Shown one piece after another: positions 13,301 through 45,824 of a stretch of 64,000 nucleotides of DNA. Positions within the stretch are counted from its first letter, which is position 1, and each line of letters begins with the position of its first letter. Under the pieces are notes generated by a model, which was not told the DNA's origin, ran no database searches, and saw only the letters and a list, made by a program, of their open reading frames with translations. The position numbers and the translations under genes were made by a program. This stretch comes from Alviniconcha marisindica (Eukaryota; Mollusca; Gastropoda; Provannidae), in the NCBI GenBank assembly GCA_018857735.1, contig JABMCL010003850.1, positions 952,501-1,016,500 on the forward strand, in the 5' to 3' direction.

Positions 13301-13964
13301 GATACTGCGCAGCAGGGCTGACCAGAAGATGAGGAGGCTGAAACTGAACAGTTTCTGCACAAGATGGAAAAATCTGGCAATGCTTTCTCTTCCTGTCTTC
13401 TGGGGTTGCTACAGCCATGGTCTCTTTGGCTTGTGGCACCTGAAGCAGGCCCACAGCTGTGACCAAGGATGAAGGAGAGGTCAAACTGCCATCACTTGTC
13501 GACCCATAGCCACTTTCACTTGCCACAGATGAGCCATCAACCTTCTGGACAAAATGTGATGTTTCGCCTGCCAGTACCATCTGATCAATGTCACTGTTAG
13601 TGTTAGTACTGTTACTAGTGTTACTGTTAGTGATTCTTGTAGATGCCCCCAAACCTATGGGTTCTGCCTGTTTGCATGTTTTGGATAAACTGCATTCTGC
13701 CAGAATATGACTGCCTGGATTCTTATCCCTGGATACTTTACGCTTTACTATGGAGCCAGTCTGCTCCATGTCCTCCAAAGAGAAAATGAGGGTGCCATCA
13801 TCTGTGACCTCCTTAAAGACGCTGACACTGGAATCAGGCCTGCTGATGCCTGGGAAGTAGAGGGTAGTCCGCCTCCTGGAGCTAAAAGCCGAATGTCGCC
13901 TTTCTCGATCTGTCACCTCTCCCACGAAGACCTCATCATCTGAACTTTGGTCATCAGCCTCCAT
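7329..13964 (-). CDS. Unrecognised 869-residue disordered protein with KEN box and PP1-docking RVxF motif
   Basis: Minus-strand exons 11964-13964, 10496-10771, 10003-10117, 8242-8351 and 7329-7436 join in phase (0,0,1,0) to 869 residues. The start is the ATG at 13964 (MEADDQSSDDEV); the reading frame extends four codons further upstream to a TTG but has no earlier ATG. The protein is Ser/Thr/Pro/Lys-rich and looks unfolded. Visible motifs: an acidic N terminus with DDEVFVGEVTDRERR, basic patches such as GKRKRAKYPLLKKR, a KEN box at residues 642-644 (NKENVD), and RVSW at 804-807 within 'TRVSWSDTLVEE', which fits the RVxF protein phosphatase 1 docking motif. The C terminus is basic, 'TRKRLSRWPVLFGKDN'. 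A nuclear, cell-cycle-regulated PP1 partner is an inference. I cannot name an orthologue. All donors are GT (two strong: GTAAGT, GTGAGT). Confidence 0.8.
8380..8850. repeat. Minisatellite of 30-45 bp units just upstream of an acceptor
   Basis: About a dozen variants of 'CATCATCATGTGAAAATGGG' followed by 'GATATAAATAAAACC' lie in the intron of the 869-residue gene. On the transcribed strand they end about 30 bp before the acceptor of the exon at 8242-8351. Confidence 0.9.
10288..10335. repeat. (TG)n microsatellite
   Basis: An uninterrupted TG run of about 23 units lies in the intron between exons 2 and 3 of the minus-strand 869-residue gene. Confidence 0.95.
11517..11703 (-). mobile_element. 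Dispersed SINE 3'-end copy with (GGTA)n tail
   Basis: The segment begins with an AGGT tetranucleotide run, then 'TGTTGCTTAATGTCC' and later 'GTCCACAGAAACCAGAAGG' and 'CTCACACAGCTCCTGAACT'. The same sequence recurs inverted at 32582-32735 and again in this orientation at 34030-34150. It matches the 3' part of the SINE ending near 63110. Confidence 0.75.
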
Positions 13965-16481
13965 GCTTTGTGGCAAGTCTTAAACACCTAATATTATAAC
14001 AGACAAATAAAAACAAACATTGGTACATGGAATGAGTGACACTTTCAGTTTGAAAGATTTTGTTGTAAAGGATTGTAAGTAAAGATTTTTTGATTTTTTA
14101 TATATTTTTTTAAGTGCACTGTGACTAGTTACTAGGATCATATGAATTATGATGGCCTTTCTTTATTAAATTTAGTTCAGGCTGCAGCAATCTCTAGCTA
14201 AACAAATACATTTCCAGCTCTGATCTTGTCTCCTGACACACACACATGCACTCAAAATCTAGTATACCCTCTCAGTCAAGCTCTCCAGGCCCATAAAATT
14301 AAAAGATAATAGTTAAAACTTAATAGTTACTGCAAATCACCAAAATACGCAGCCAGTTAAAATTTGAAACATCACAATTACATTGTGTCACTGTGAAACC
14401 ATGAACTTGTTGAAGAGTGGACACCATGTTTTATCCACATGCTAAAGATAGCCACCAGGAAAAAGATTTCTGAGCATAACTTCAAAAATAAAAGTTTTGG
14501 CCCATGTTCACTGAATAGTGAGGATGAGAAATATTAATATTAATAACAATATAAGCGGCAATAAAGTAAGGCAAGTTACAATCCTTTGGGAATTCAATGC
14601 TGATCAGACTAAAAAAAAATATATAAAAATGTTGATATTGTGCAGTCAGCCAGTTAACACAGTACCATGTGGGGGTCAAATCAAAAGCTTGCAACTCTGA
14701 GGGAAGAGGTGGGGCTTAGACTTCTACAGGTCACATAGTTCTCAACAACTCTACACCAAAATGTCTTTTTTATATTTATATTTTTACTTTCACTACTACT
14801 AGCTCACAAGTTCCTGGCAAATTTAGTGATGCTACCTAGAAGTATTTAAATATGTGTGGACGGAGCTGCTGGCACTAGTGGCAGGCAAGACTGCTTTTCA
14901 GGCCTCCATTGCTGGGGACCTAGGCACAGCCCCAGGGACAAGCTCGTGTTGAACCTAGACCCACAAAGTGCACTGTCTAAAAAAAAACAACAACAACAAA
15001 ACGTGGAGAAGGGTCGATGCCTACCATACTGGCGCTTCGACACCCTCGAAACAAAGGCGCAAATGGAGGGGCTGAAAATGAAACTGCCCCTGGAAGCAGG
15101 GTGTTCATCTGACCAGCAAAGATTGTACCTGTAGGTAAACCGTAAACCTTACTAATCGTAAACGGTAAAGCATCTTTAAAATGTTCATTCTTTGCCTTTC
15201 CTTTGGTTCCACTTCCACTAAGTTCCTGTCTCTCACCGTCCTGTGGAAGGATGCGTCGTGCGGCAGCCCTTCTTTGCCCTCCCCTTTTTCCACCCGGGGA
15301 TATTAGATAACGAAATTAACAACAGACATAGACATAACTCATTTTCCTGTCTCCAAGTCTGATTTCAACACAAGATCATCACCATCATGAATCTAACTCC
15401 AGGGTAGAGAAACCGAGCGATCGGGCCAGAGTACTATACCTTTAAGTTTAGACTTTTAACGTTTAACCAGTGCTGCTTGCAATGGACACGAAATCTGTGA
15501 TGTCGGCGTTCAACACTACTGTCTTGGTTATGACCCTCGCGTTTTTGTTTTCTACGGTGTTGTGTTGTATCACTTTCACTAAGTATTGCTCTCCACCCCA
15601 CCTCTGTTATGGGTGGGGGGGGAGGGGAGGGGGTATAACAGCATACAAAAATAGTGTTCAACAGCTGTATGTCACTTGATCAAAGCAATGTTGTCAATGT
15701 GATCATGCCCTCTGTCGACAACAGGAATTCTATCTGGCCAATATCGGAATCAAGATTTTGGGGATTCCTAGTGCCAGCTTGTACCCCTGATGCAGTGGAA
15801 TTTGACCACAGGACAAAATTGTACTTCTGCACAGTCTCAGCTGATTGGTCGACATGGATAGAACAGTTCTGATACCGCAGAGGCTTAAAAAAAATCAGAA
15901 ACAAGGCTCCACAGAGGCTTAATTGTCATCTTCACTCACTCTGCACATTAGCAACTCTACATACTCAGAACAAAGTGCAGAAGAATAACAAACAAGTCTG
16001 GTAGTCTTTACATACTGGGAGCGTTTTTGCTAACCCAGTTAAGTACATAGAGAGAGATCTTGCGACATCAGTCTACATACTCAGAGTGACCTTGTCAAAT
16101 CACTACACTTCGAACAAACTTTAGAAGAAAAAAGCATGGAATCTACTTTACATAAAGAGAATGATCTTGTTAACTCACTCTGCATACTTGCTAATTCATT
16201 CTACTTTAGATACCAAGAATGATCTTGAAACTAACTCAGCATACTGTTAGTACTGAATGAGGCTGATGTCAAGTACTCAAAGATGAACGCTTACAAACTT
16301 GCATTGTAAAAACCCACGTGGCATGTAACCACATCACAGCACTCTGCCAGTTCTGGGCACAGTTAATGAAGAAGATGTGGACCCCAAAATGATATGTATA
16401 TATATATGCTTAAAAGAATCACAGCAGAACTGAACTGCCTGCCAGTTTTCTCCATTCCACAGTCACTTTCAGTCTCGGTGG
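13965..16481. other. Intergenic region between the 869-residue gene and GLB1
   Basis: Both neighbours are on the minus strand, so this holds the 5' leader and promoter of the 869-residue gene and the GLB1 3' UTR. No reading frame here looks coding. An A-rich (CAA)n stretch at about 14981-15003 and a loose repeat of 'GATCTTG...ACTCACTCTGCATACT' at 15940-16250 are visible. A short poly-G/GA-rich tract lies near 15615-15632. Confidence 0.5.
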
Positions 16482-30206
<13,725 letters not shown>

Positions 30207-30216
30207 TTTGAAACAA

Positions 30217-30288
30217 TCATGTGACTTATCCTGTACAACTGGGCCCGGCTGCACATGATAAGTCACATGATCATTTGAAGTCACATGA
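30217..30288. promoter_or_regulatory. Three M-box/CLEAR-like sites upstream of GLB1
   Basis: TCACATGA (or its complement) occurs at 30217-30224, 30263-30270 and 30281-30288, which is 11 to 82 bp 5' of the GLB1 ATG. MiT/TFE factors bind TCACATGA M-boxes and the related CLEAR element GTCACGTGAC, which drive lysosomal genes. The promoter role is inferred. Part of the cluster arises from a small duplication in the right arm of the inverted repeat. Confidence 0.5.
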
Positions 30289-30298
30289 TTGTTTCAAA

Positions 30299-30385
30299 AT
30301 GACTGAATGGTGCGATCAGAAGAAAGGGATTCTGCTACTTTGTCTACTTGCGTTATCACTGACCGTTCCATTACTAAATCAGTAG
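30299..30385 (+). pseudogene. Inverted copy of GLB1 exon 1 with open 28-codon frame
   Basis: The plus strand reads MTEWCDQKKGILLLCLLALS then LTVPLLNQ and a stop. The true exon 1 on the minus strand begins MAWWYDQKLGILLLCLLALS. The signal-peptide core is identical. The donor GTAAGT has become GTTCCA, so this copy cannot splice at the same place. Confidence 0.85.
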
Positions 30386-30480
30386 ATCAAATGCTGTGCA
30401 TCTGTAAAGTGTACTAGACAGGATTACCGAGAGCTGACGGAAATCTGAAACAAGACTGACTGCTAGCGTTCTGAAACAAG

Positions 30481-30801
30481 ATCCAAACACATAAAAGGTT
30501 CAAAACTAACGCTATTTATTAGGACACAGATTCTTCCGGCCAAGCACCGGACATAGCTTACCCCCAAAAAGATAAGCTCTCCATCTCATTTTTCATCGTT
30601 TGTCACCGTTTAATTGTCGTTTAAGTGTCGTTTGCACGCGCGCACCCCCGTTCCGTCGCATCTATACCTAAAGTTAAGTCCAGTGACGTATCGCACCAAG
30701 ATCAAGTTTCATAGCTTAATAAAGAGGATTACCCCCAAAATTCGAATACTGTGTTTTGTCCTAATAAATAGCGTTATTTTTAACCTTTTATGTGTTTGGA
30801 T
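30481..30801. mobile_element. MITE with about 48-bp terminal inverted repeats and CAAG target duplication
   Basis: The left end ATCCAAACACATAAAAGGTT is exactly inverted at the right end, and similarity continues through 'AACGCTATTTATTAGGACA'. The element is flanked by CAAG at 30477-30480 and 30802-30805. It is 321 bp long with no coding sequence and interrupts the right arm of the inverted duplication, so it inserted later. Confidence 0.8.
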
Positions 30802-30934
30802 CAAGAGCTAATGAAGTTTGTAAAAGTGGTCAAACTCTAGCTTCTTCTGCGGTAGACTGCTTGACGGACGGTCCAACTTAGCTTCGGGGTGGGCAGAAAG
30901 CAGGAGGGAGGTTGCACCGGTTGAAAGACAGGAG

Positions 30935-31145
30935 CTGGCTTGGCCTAGTGGTAAGGTGTTACACTAGTAGGCAGAATGACCTTGGTTCAATTCTGCTTCG
31001 GCTCTCATCTTGTCTCTCTTCAAAAGTTGTGGTCTGTGACAGGTACTGTCTTGTGACTTTCGCCCTCAGAATTAATGAAACATTAAACTGGCTCTCATCG
31101 TTGCCTATCCTAATACAGGAATTGTTCTGGTGGTGACAGTGTAGT
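30935..31145 (+). mobile_element. tRNA-derived SINE (family with 'TTGGCCTAGYGGTAAGG' head)
   Basis: The head 'CTTGGCCTAGTGGTAAGGTG' and B box 'GGTTCAATTCTGC' precede the shared tail 'CTGGTGGTGACAGTGTAG'. Related copies lie at 62536, 62800 and 63935. Confidence 0.85.
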
Positions 31146-31975
31146 GTACTATAACCTCCCTCTTCCCTCACTTCTTGGGATTTTGGTCCTTACCAGTACC
31201 TCTTCAGATACACCTGACCATGATATCTCAGCAGGGAACCACTACTACTACTAGCCATGCCAGTGCAACCAGAACCCTTTTTACTTTTACTGTTTTAGTG
31301 TGATATGTGTCAAACAGTCATAAACAACCCTGCACTGCAGGTGTGGCCAGGGCCTGTCAGGTTGTTTAGTAAAATAATAAACTTGCCCAGACCCTTTCCT
31401 CCCAGCCTAGCCATTTCCAGCCTGGCCATTTCTATTCCAAGACTCTAGCTCAAATTTTCAGTGTTTCTTTTTGTTCTGACGATTCTAGTTCCGTTTACTA
31501 ACAGATGCCATCTTAGCTGTTGCTATGCTAATTATCTTGCTTTGGTCTAAACGTTAATGAATTACTTTTTTTCCTAAAAGTTAAAGTTATTGTTGCAGTT
31601 ATGCAATGTATAATGCAATCCAAAAAGGCATATAATGCATGATATGGCTGTTATTTTAGATGGTTTTTATGATATTTAGGTAAATTATTTCTTCTTCAGA
31701 TAGTGCATTCAGCCATTGAGGACTGGTTTTGGAAGACACTTTGGAATGACTTCTATTTACCATTTAGCAGACAAAAGGAATTTAGTTTCACACCAAGCAA
31801 AAACCACAAACATTACAGTGATCAAAAACACCTGGAAAAGGAGCACAAAGAGAGTTTTTTCATCAGTGGATGGGGAATGATTCTCTCTCTTTTTTTTCTT
31901 TTTTTTTCTTTCTTTCTTCTCAGTTCTTCTTCATTTTTGGTTTGTTTGTTTGTTCTTTTTTCACCCCCCTCACTG

Positions 31976-32046
<71 letters not shown>

Positions 32047-32581
32047 AGTGTATCAAATTAGTAGCTTGGGGGAAGAGTGCCAGAAACACAGCAAACACAG
32101 ACAGAAACTGATAGTGACACAGCAAACATTACAGACTATGAACTTACAATGACATCATAATAAACTGGCACTGAATGTTACGGAATTAAAAAAATAAAAA
32201 TAAAAATGCTGAAACTAAAGGCTTCTAATTCTACTCTTTGATTAAAGATGAAAACACAAAAAAGAATTTAAAAATAAATAAATCAATAGGCACTTTGTTT
32301 CACATGCTTTCTTTTTATTTCCACTTGATTATTTAGATTGACAGCCTGATTTCAACTCTCTAGAGGTGTGAATGTTGAGTCAGTTTCTTGACAGTCATGG
32401 TTTTTTGTTTGTTTCTTTTGTGGCTGTTTTTGTTGTTTAATTCCAAGCACACCAATGTGGGGATTTTATTCAAAACAACATGCATCCATCCTTTACAGTA
32501 TACTTTACACTCACACCCAGATCTAGATTTCCTTGCATTTATAATAAAGTTATATATGGTAGTTTCACAGATGTTCATAGT

Positions 32582-32735
32582 TCAGGAGCTGTGTGAGAGT
32601 CGAGGTGGCTGTCCTGAGCTGTCGTTCCTAATAAGCCTTCTGGTTTCCGTGGACATATTATTGAACCATGCTTTGGCCACAACTTGTCCCTAATATGTCA
32701 ACTGACATCTGAGGACATTAAGCATCACTTCATCA
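32582..32735 (+). mobile_element. Dispersed SINE 3'-end copy
   Basis: 'CTGTGTGAGAGTCGAGGTGG', 'CTTCTGGTTTCCGTGGACAT' and 'TATGTCAACTGACATCTGAG' match 11517-11703 in inverted orientation over about 150 bp. Confidence 0.75.
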
Positions 32736-32887
32736 TCATCATCTTCACAGATGTAAGGGCTATCTGCATGGGCTAAATATAGTTAAAAATAAAGAAAAAT
32801 AAATTTAGGGTATAAAGTTATTAAGAAGTAAAGCCCCAGCTCTACTCCCACTGTACAAATAACCTGCAAAGAAACAGAAGAAACAGG

Positions 32888-32928
<41 letters not shown>

Positions 32929-33623
32929 CAGGTCCTGTGGATTGCAATTTTATGGCATACACACACACACACACACACACACACCACACACACACACACC
33001 ACACACAGTCAAACATAGTCTCAGCACCAATTACCATAACACCAGAGTCCACATTTTATGAAGATCTATAGATATCTGTATTATATCTCCATATACAGAA
33101 TTTTAAAATTGAGCTTTAGCACTGTGGTCTGTATTAAAAAGTATCATCCGTCTGCTTATAATTTAATACAAAAAAGGTGTGACTTACAACCATTCCAAAT
33201 CAGTCAAAAACTGGTGTGCTTTTGCTTTGCTGGTGGCTGGAGAATTGGCCGACTTTGTGAAAAATGTATGATAGTATAGGTGTGGGTCCCTTAATTGCAG
33301 CTTCTATAAAAAAAAATTGTAAGTAATTATGAAATGTTGCTAGTAAAAGCTTTGTGAGTTTCAAGCATGTCATCCATGCCCAAAAGAAAGATTTTGCTCA
33401 AATTAATTGCCAGGATGAGAACAGTTGTCTATTGATAATACTAGATGCTAGATCGGTTCATAATTTCTGGGTTACCTAATATTAAGGATCAAAATAGGTG
33501 TGAGATGCTATTATCCTCATGTCTACAGGATAACATTTATTCCTGTTCAAGTAACATTGTACAAACGAAATCAACGCATGAGCGTTAAACGAGCTATACA
33601 AGCTCATTACAAATGCTCATTAG

Positions 33624-33832
33624 ACATAACTAACAGTAAATCCACTTTGAAGCTGCGGGCATTCCATATTGCGTTCAGTCTTTGCTGGGTTTTATTCGGG
33701 TAACGCAGAGAGCCAGTTTAAAATGCAACGCTAAGGAGAGTTTTCTTCTTTGCGATATGTACCGCTGCCCAGTGACCGGGGCTGCGGTAACATAAACACT
33801 CCGGAAGCTGGCTTTCCTCGGGGGCAAGCAGC
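33624..33832. repeat. Left copy of a ~205-bp direct repeat flanking the transposase-like gene
   Basis: Shared landmarks with 43658-43858 in the same order and orientation are 'ACGCAGAGAGC', 'TTTTCTTCTTTG', 'GATATGTAC', 'GCTGCCCAGTGACC' and 'GGTAACATAAACA'. Similarity stops just after 'GCTGGCTTTC'. Confidence 0.85.
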
Positions 33833-34029
33833 CGTGTTCCTGTTTCCGCGATTCTGGATTCGTTTACATACGGACGCTATCTTAGCCGAAGGTTGGAATT
33901 TAGATAAATTATAAGTACTTTCTGCGGATGGTTTCCAGCCAATGAAAACTGTCTGGTTTTGTCGAGATTAGGTCCGTTTACCGCGCAGTTCAGTTCCACA
34001 CTGACTCGTCCTGGTCTGCGGCCGTCCCT

Positions 34030-34171
34030 AATGTTGTTGTAGAAGTGTTGCTTCACGTCTACAGAAACCGTAGGCTTATTAGGGACGGGAGCCCAGGACG
34101 GCCACCTCGACTTTCACACAGCTTCTGAGCTCTGCCGTCCCAAATAATCTGTACGGTACGTCTCTTTGAAG
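34030..34171 (+). promoter_or_regulatory. Probable 5' UTR exon of the transposase-like gene, built on a SINE fragment
   Basis: A donor 'TTTGAAG|GTAAGGAC' at 34172 and an acceptor 'TTTCACGCAG' ending at 34392, two bases before the ATG at 34395, define a likely leader intron. The exon itself contains the dispersed repeat ('GTCTACAGAAACCGTAGGC', 'CACACAGCTTCTGAGCTCTG') seen at 11517-11703. The transcription start is not visible. Confidence 0.5.
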
Positions 34172-34394
34172 GTAAGGACATTGTACGAGCGAACGGTTTT
34201 GCAACATCTTCATCTTCTCGCAAACTCGCTGCCATCGACGCTGGGTCCTCTTCTTCTCGAAACCGTCCTCTTCTTCTCGAAACCGTCGACGACATTGGGC
34301 CCTCAACACTTGGCGGTTTGGCACCACCTGGCTTGACGTTGTTTGTGGAGATAAAACTGTTTTTCTTCTGATTCAGTCATTCTTTCACGCAGGC

Positions 34395-42190
<7,796 letters not shown>

Positions 42191-42639
42191 AATATAAAAT
42201 CACTTTTTTAAAAATCTCTTCTTTGAACCATCTTCCTGAGAATGTATCTGTGTGTGCATGCATTCTCTGCGTCCATTCATGTGCATCCTAGTGCCTTTTT
42301 CTTTTCTTTTCTCCTGTATCTAAAAGTCTTCAGTCCCATTGCCCTGAGATATGTGCGCGCATCATATGTGCTTGCGCGTGTGCATGTGTGTGTGTGTGTT
42401 GTATGCATTGAATCTTGAAAACATGTAAAGTTAAAGAATGTGTAAGCACTTACGGCCTGTGTAGGTTAGGCACTCTAGGTACCCATTATCTTATCTACCC
42501 ACTACAAGTGCCTCATTTTGTTGTTGAGTTTTGAGTGAATAAGTGCTTGCTCTGTATATGATGAATAAGTGTGTGTGAGTGTGTGCAGGGGGGGGGGGGG
42601 GGGGGTACTGGGAGAGAGAATGAAAGGGAGAGAGTTTTT

Positions 42640-42925
42640 GTGAGAGTATTGACTGTTGGTAATTATTCACTAACTGTAATGTGTATTTGAGCGGGCGATG
42701 GGAGTCTGATTGGTGTGTTGTATGTGTGTTTCCTGTGTGGTTGTGGGTGTGGATGTATATATATGTATAAACAGTCATTGTTTGCTATGTGATTAAGTTT
42801 ATGGTAGAATACTATACTATGTTTTTATTTGTTGAAATGTATGTAAATGTGGTTTTTGTACAGTGCAATGACTTTAATTCTGTTAGAGAATGGTGCTTTA
42901 TAAGAATTATTTATTATTATTATAG
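42640..42925 (+). mobile_element. Dispersed non-autonomous retroelement copy, (ATT)n tail
   Basis: 'TTGTTGAAATGTATGTAAAT', 'TTTTTGTACAGTGCAATGAC', 'TTAGAGAATGGTGCTTTATA' and a final (TTA)n run align with 26035-26303. Confidence 0.7.
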
Positions 42926-43415
42926 TTTTAAGATGACATAAAATTTTAAGACTGATATATTATGCCTCCTTTCATCTTATTATTAAAATACCTCCTGCAT
43001 GCATTATGGTTGTATAGTGGCCTCTCTTTGTATGCCCACCTCAGTCTAACAAGCCCTGAGGAACATACAAATAGAAATGTACATGTTTGGAGGGTGCGAT
43101 AACGCCACCCTTCTCCAAGTCACCAAGTCCAGGTCCTTCACAGATAATTATCTCAGATGTCAAAGATTCGTTTGAACCTTTTTGGGTTTGGACCTTCACA
43201 GGTACTTTAGTATCTGTGGCTTTAGGATACCTGTACCCAGGAAGAGGGCAAAAATGTCACTGCCTAGCTGTCCCCTGAAAGGGCAGAGAAACACTGACCT
43301 GTTTAATGAAGCCAGTGTTGCCCTCGGGAGTATACCTGGCAAGAGTAAGACTGTTATACTCATAACAAACAACATAATGTGCACATCATAAATGGTTCAA
43401 ACATAACTATGCAAG

Positions 43416-43501
<86 letters not shown>

Positions 43502-43657
43502 CAGACTGGGTGAAATATACATAGCAAAAAGCATTGTGAAACATGCACACATACTCGGCCGAGAAGGACATTGAAAAAGAGGCAATACTGGTTTGAAAAG
43601 AGTTTTACAGACTAGTTTCAAAGATCTCTGATGGAAAGTGAAAGAGAAAATGTACAG

Positions 43658-43858
43658 ACATAATTAACTAAATTTACTTAAAAACAGTGGGCATTTTGCA
43701 TTGCAATCCGCCATTGCTGGATTTTATTCCTCACGCAGAGAGCTAGTTAATAATTCAACACTGAAGGAGATTTTTCTTCTTTGTGATATGTACTGCTGCC
43801 CAGTGACCAGGACTGTGGTAACATAAACAGTCTGTCAGCTGGCTTTCTTTGGGCCTAA
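43658..43858. repeat. Right copy of the ~205-bp direct repeat flanking the transposase-like gene
   Basis: It aligns with 33624-33832 in the same orientation, differing mainly by transitions and small indels ('GATATGTACTGCTGCCCAGT' against 'GATATGTACCGCTGCCCAGT'). Confidence 0.85.
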
Positions 43859-44051
43859 GTGCTGGGGCCAGCAGAGTAGGGGTCATGATATTGTATTTGT
43901 TGAAGTATCACTGGCTTGAAGGTAACAGGGAATGGGTCTTCTGTCTTGTTCAAGAAAAGGCTGTTTTTGGTGGGACTTGTGAGTGATGGAACATCCTCTT
44001 GGGTTGGCTGCATGATTTCTCTGTTTGGTGTTGATGCTGATGACTTGGCCA
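43855..44051 (-). CDS. Possible orphan coding exon (about 66 residues)
   Basis: From an ATG at 44051 the minus strand reads MAKSSASTPNREIMQPTQED, and later 'PFPVTFKPVILQQIQYHDPY'. The composition is protein-like and not low-complexity. The frame then runs into the direct repeat. No convincing donor or second exon is seen, and I do not recognise a family. It may be a first exon cut off from its gene or chance. Confidence 0.2.
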
Positions 44052-44499
44052 TGGTGAACCTGAACTTAAAGGAGACCCCAAGCATTGAACTAGCTAATTT
44101 CAGATCTTGTTCTAAACAGGCAAGTTTTAATGTCAGTTGGAATTTTTCATGTACTTATTTGTGAGTGACTTTTTGGCCAGATGTTTGCTGTTGTTGTAAT
44201 CTAATGATGTTTTATGATTGGCATGAATGTGTGATGAAGGTACTTGGCACCGCAAAACATTCCTAGTGCAATTGTATTGACACTTGGCAATAAAGTTGTA
44301 TTGTCCATTCTCCAAGCTTTATTTGTACAAGACTAAGCGACAGATCTTTTTTATGATAGACAGTGTGTGTGTGTGTGTTGTATGTGCGTGCATGTGTGTG
44401 TGTGTGTATGTGTATATATGCATGTGCGCACATGTGTGTGTGTGCACGTGCACATGCATTTTGTCACATAGAAGAAGAAGAGAGGGGGTAGAGAAGTGT

Positions 44500-44546
<47 letters not shown>

Positions 44547-44552
44547 ACTCAA

Positions 44553-44606
44553 AAGAGTCAAACTCAAAATTGAAAACTTTATTTTACAAGGATTGTAGTT
44601 TAGGTT
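44553..44606. mobile_element. Short conserved retroelement 3' end
   Basis: 'AAACTTTATTTTACAAGGA' plus 'TGTAGTTTAGGTT' occurs here, at 23061-23116 and inverted at 62042-62090. Three dispersed copies point to a retroelement 3' end. Confidence 0.6.
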
Positions 44607-44818
44607 CAGTAAAAACAACAACAAAAAACTAACAACTATTCCTTGCTAAGTTACTAATGGATAATAATAATAATAGTATCTTTTAAAAATTTACAGAGCG
44701 AGATTTTTTAGCTGCATAATCTTCTGATGAACGTGTTGCAACTTTGGTGATTTAAGCAAGTCTTTTACATCTCCAGCATGCATTTCCCTTATTTTTGGCA
44801 TCGTGTATTCATAAGAAA

Positions 44819-45088
44819 CAATGTTCACTTTTAGTCCCGTCAGTTCGCGGTCCTAAAATGGTTTGAGAATGTGTCAGTGTGTGTGTGCGTGCGTGTGTGT
44901 GTTCGTGCGTGCGCGCGTGCGTGTAGACAAGCATAGCATGGAATGAACTGGTATGTGGACATGCCAACGTAGTGCACACTTCAAGTTTATTTCACACACA
45001 CACGTACACACACACACACGCGTGCGCGCACGCGCATACTGTCATACTGTTGAGGACCGCGAACCGATGGCGCTAAAAGTGGATAGTC
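44819..45088. mobile_element. MITE copy 2
   Basis: The ends 'CAATGTTCACTTTTAGTCCC' and 'GGCGCTAAAAGTGGATAGT' are inverted. The core shares 'GCATGGAATGAACTGG' and 'CACTTCAAGTTTATT' with copy 1, between TG-rich and CA-rich arms. It ends about 190 bp before the SUGCT start codon. Confidence 0.85.
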
Positions 45089-45090
45089 CT

Positions 45091-45233
45091 CTGCTGAAAA
45101 AATGATGGGAGTTACTTCCCTGCCGCGAGCCTGGCCCAGTCACAAAATGTAACACGAGTCTTGTGATCAAGCTTGTAGCTTGTGCAACTGGGCCAGGTCT
45201 ACGGCAGGGAAGTAACTCCCAGCATTTTCGCAG
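45091..45233. repeat. Promoter-proximal inverted repeat before SUGCT
   Basis: Left arm 45091-45144 and right arm 45181-45233 share 'GGGAGTTACTTCCCTGCCG' and 'CTGGCCCAGT' in inverted orientation. The right arm ends 42 bp before the SUGCT ATG, so it is probably in the promoter or 5' UTR. Confidence 0.85.
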
Positions 45234-45275
45234 CTGGGGAAACTGGCCGAGGAAAGTTTACAAGTGGTACACACG

Positions 45276-45399
45276 ATGTCAACAATAAGGGACATGCTAG
45301 CATGCTGGAGATGCAAAAGACTGTTGCTTAAATCATCGTGGTTGCTACACCTCCGTCAAAAGAGTATGCTATATTTTGTTCAGTTAAAAAATAAAAAAT

Positions 45400-45489
<90 letters not shown>

Positions 45490-45772
45490 GTGTGTACCAT
45501 TTCACTTACTAATTCATGCTTATTTGCATAATATATATACATATAAATGAGGCCCGGTAATTGTTTTACTCACTGGTGGCTTTGCAAGAACTACTAAGTA
45601 CTAAGTTAGGTTTTGACAGAACCGAAGCTACAAGTACAATCCGCTTGTAAAAATAGTTTTCCAGTTCTCTGTCACTCACTCCTTCTTATGTACTCTATTG
45701 TTCTTCTACATGACAAGGTGCTTGCATGTGTGTACACGCATACCCACACACATGCACACACACACACACACA

Positions 45773-45824
<52 letters not shown>

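Larger units (their letters stand above)
30207..34392. other. Divergent intergenic region, GLB1 to transposase-like gene
   Basis: GLB1 (minus) and the transposase-like gene (plus) are head to head across about 4.2 kb. Besides the elements listed separately, it has a (TA)n run at 31978-32045, (CA)n at 32892-32928 and 32958-33000, and no credible coding exon. A likely non-coding first exon of the plus-strand gene ends at 34171. Confidence 0.6.
42191..45275. other. Intergenic region between the transposase-like gene and SUGCT
   Basis: It holds short (TG)n, poly-G at 42588-42606, a retroelement copy (42640-42925), (CA)n at 43421-43496, the right direct repeat, a possible orphan exon, a poly-G run at 44514-44543, a LINE/SINE 3' end at 44553-44606, MITE copy 2 and a promoter-proximal hairpin. 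No complete gene is present. Confidence 0.6.

Noticed and set aside
34059..34327. Minus-strand frames rich in Arg and Glu before the transposase-like gene
   Set aside because: They run through a SINE fragment and a short tandem 'CTCTTCTTCTCGAAACCG' repeat and overlap the likely leader intron.
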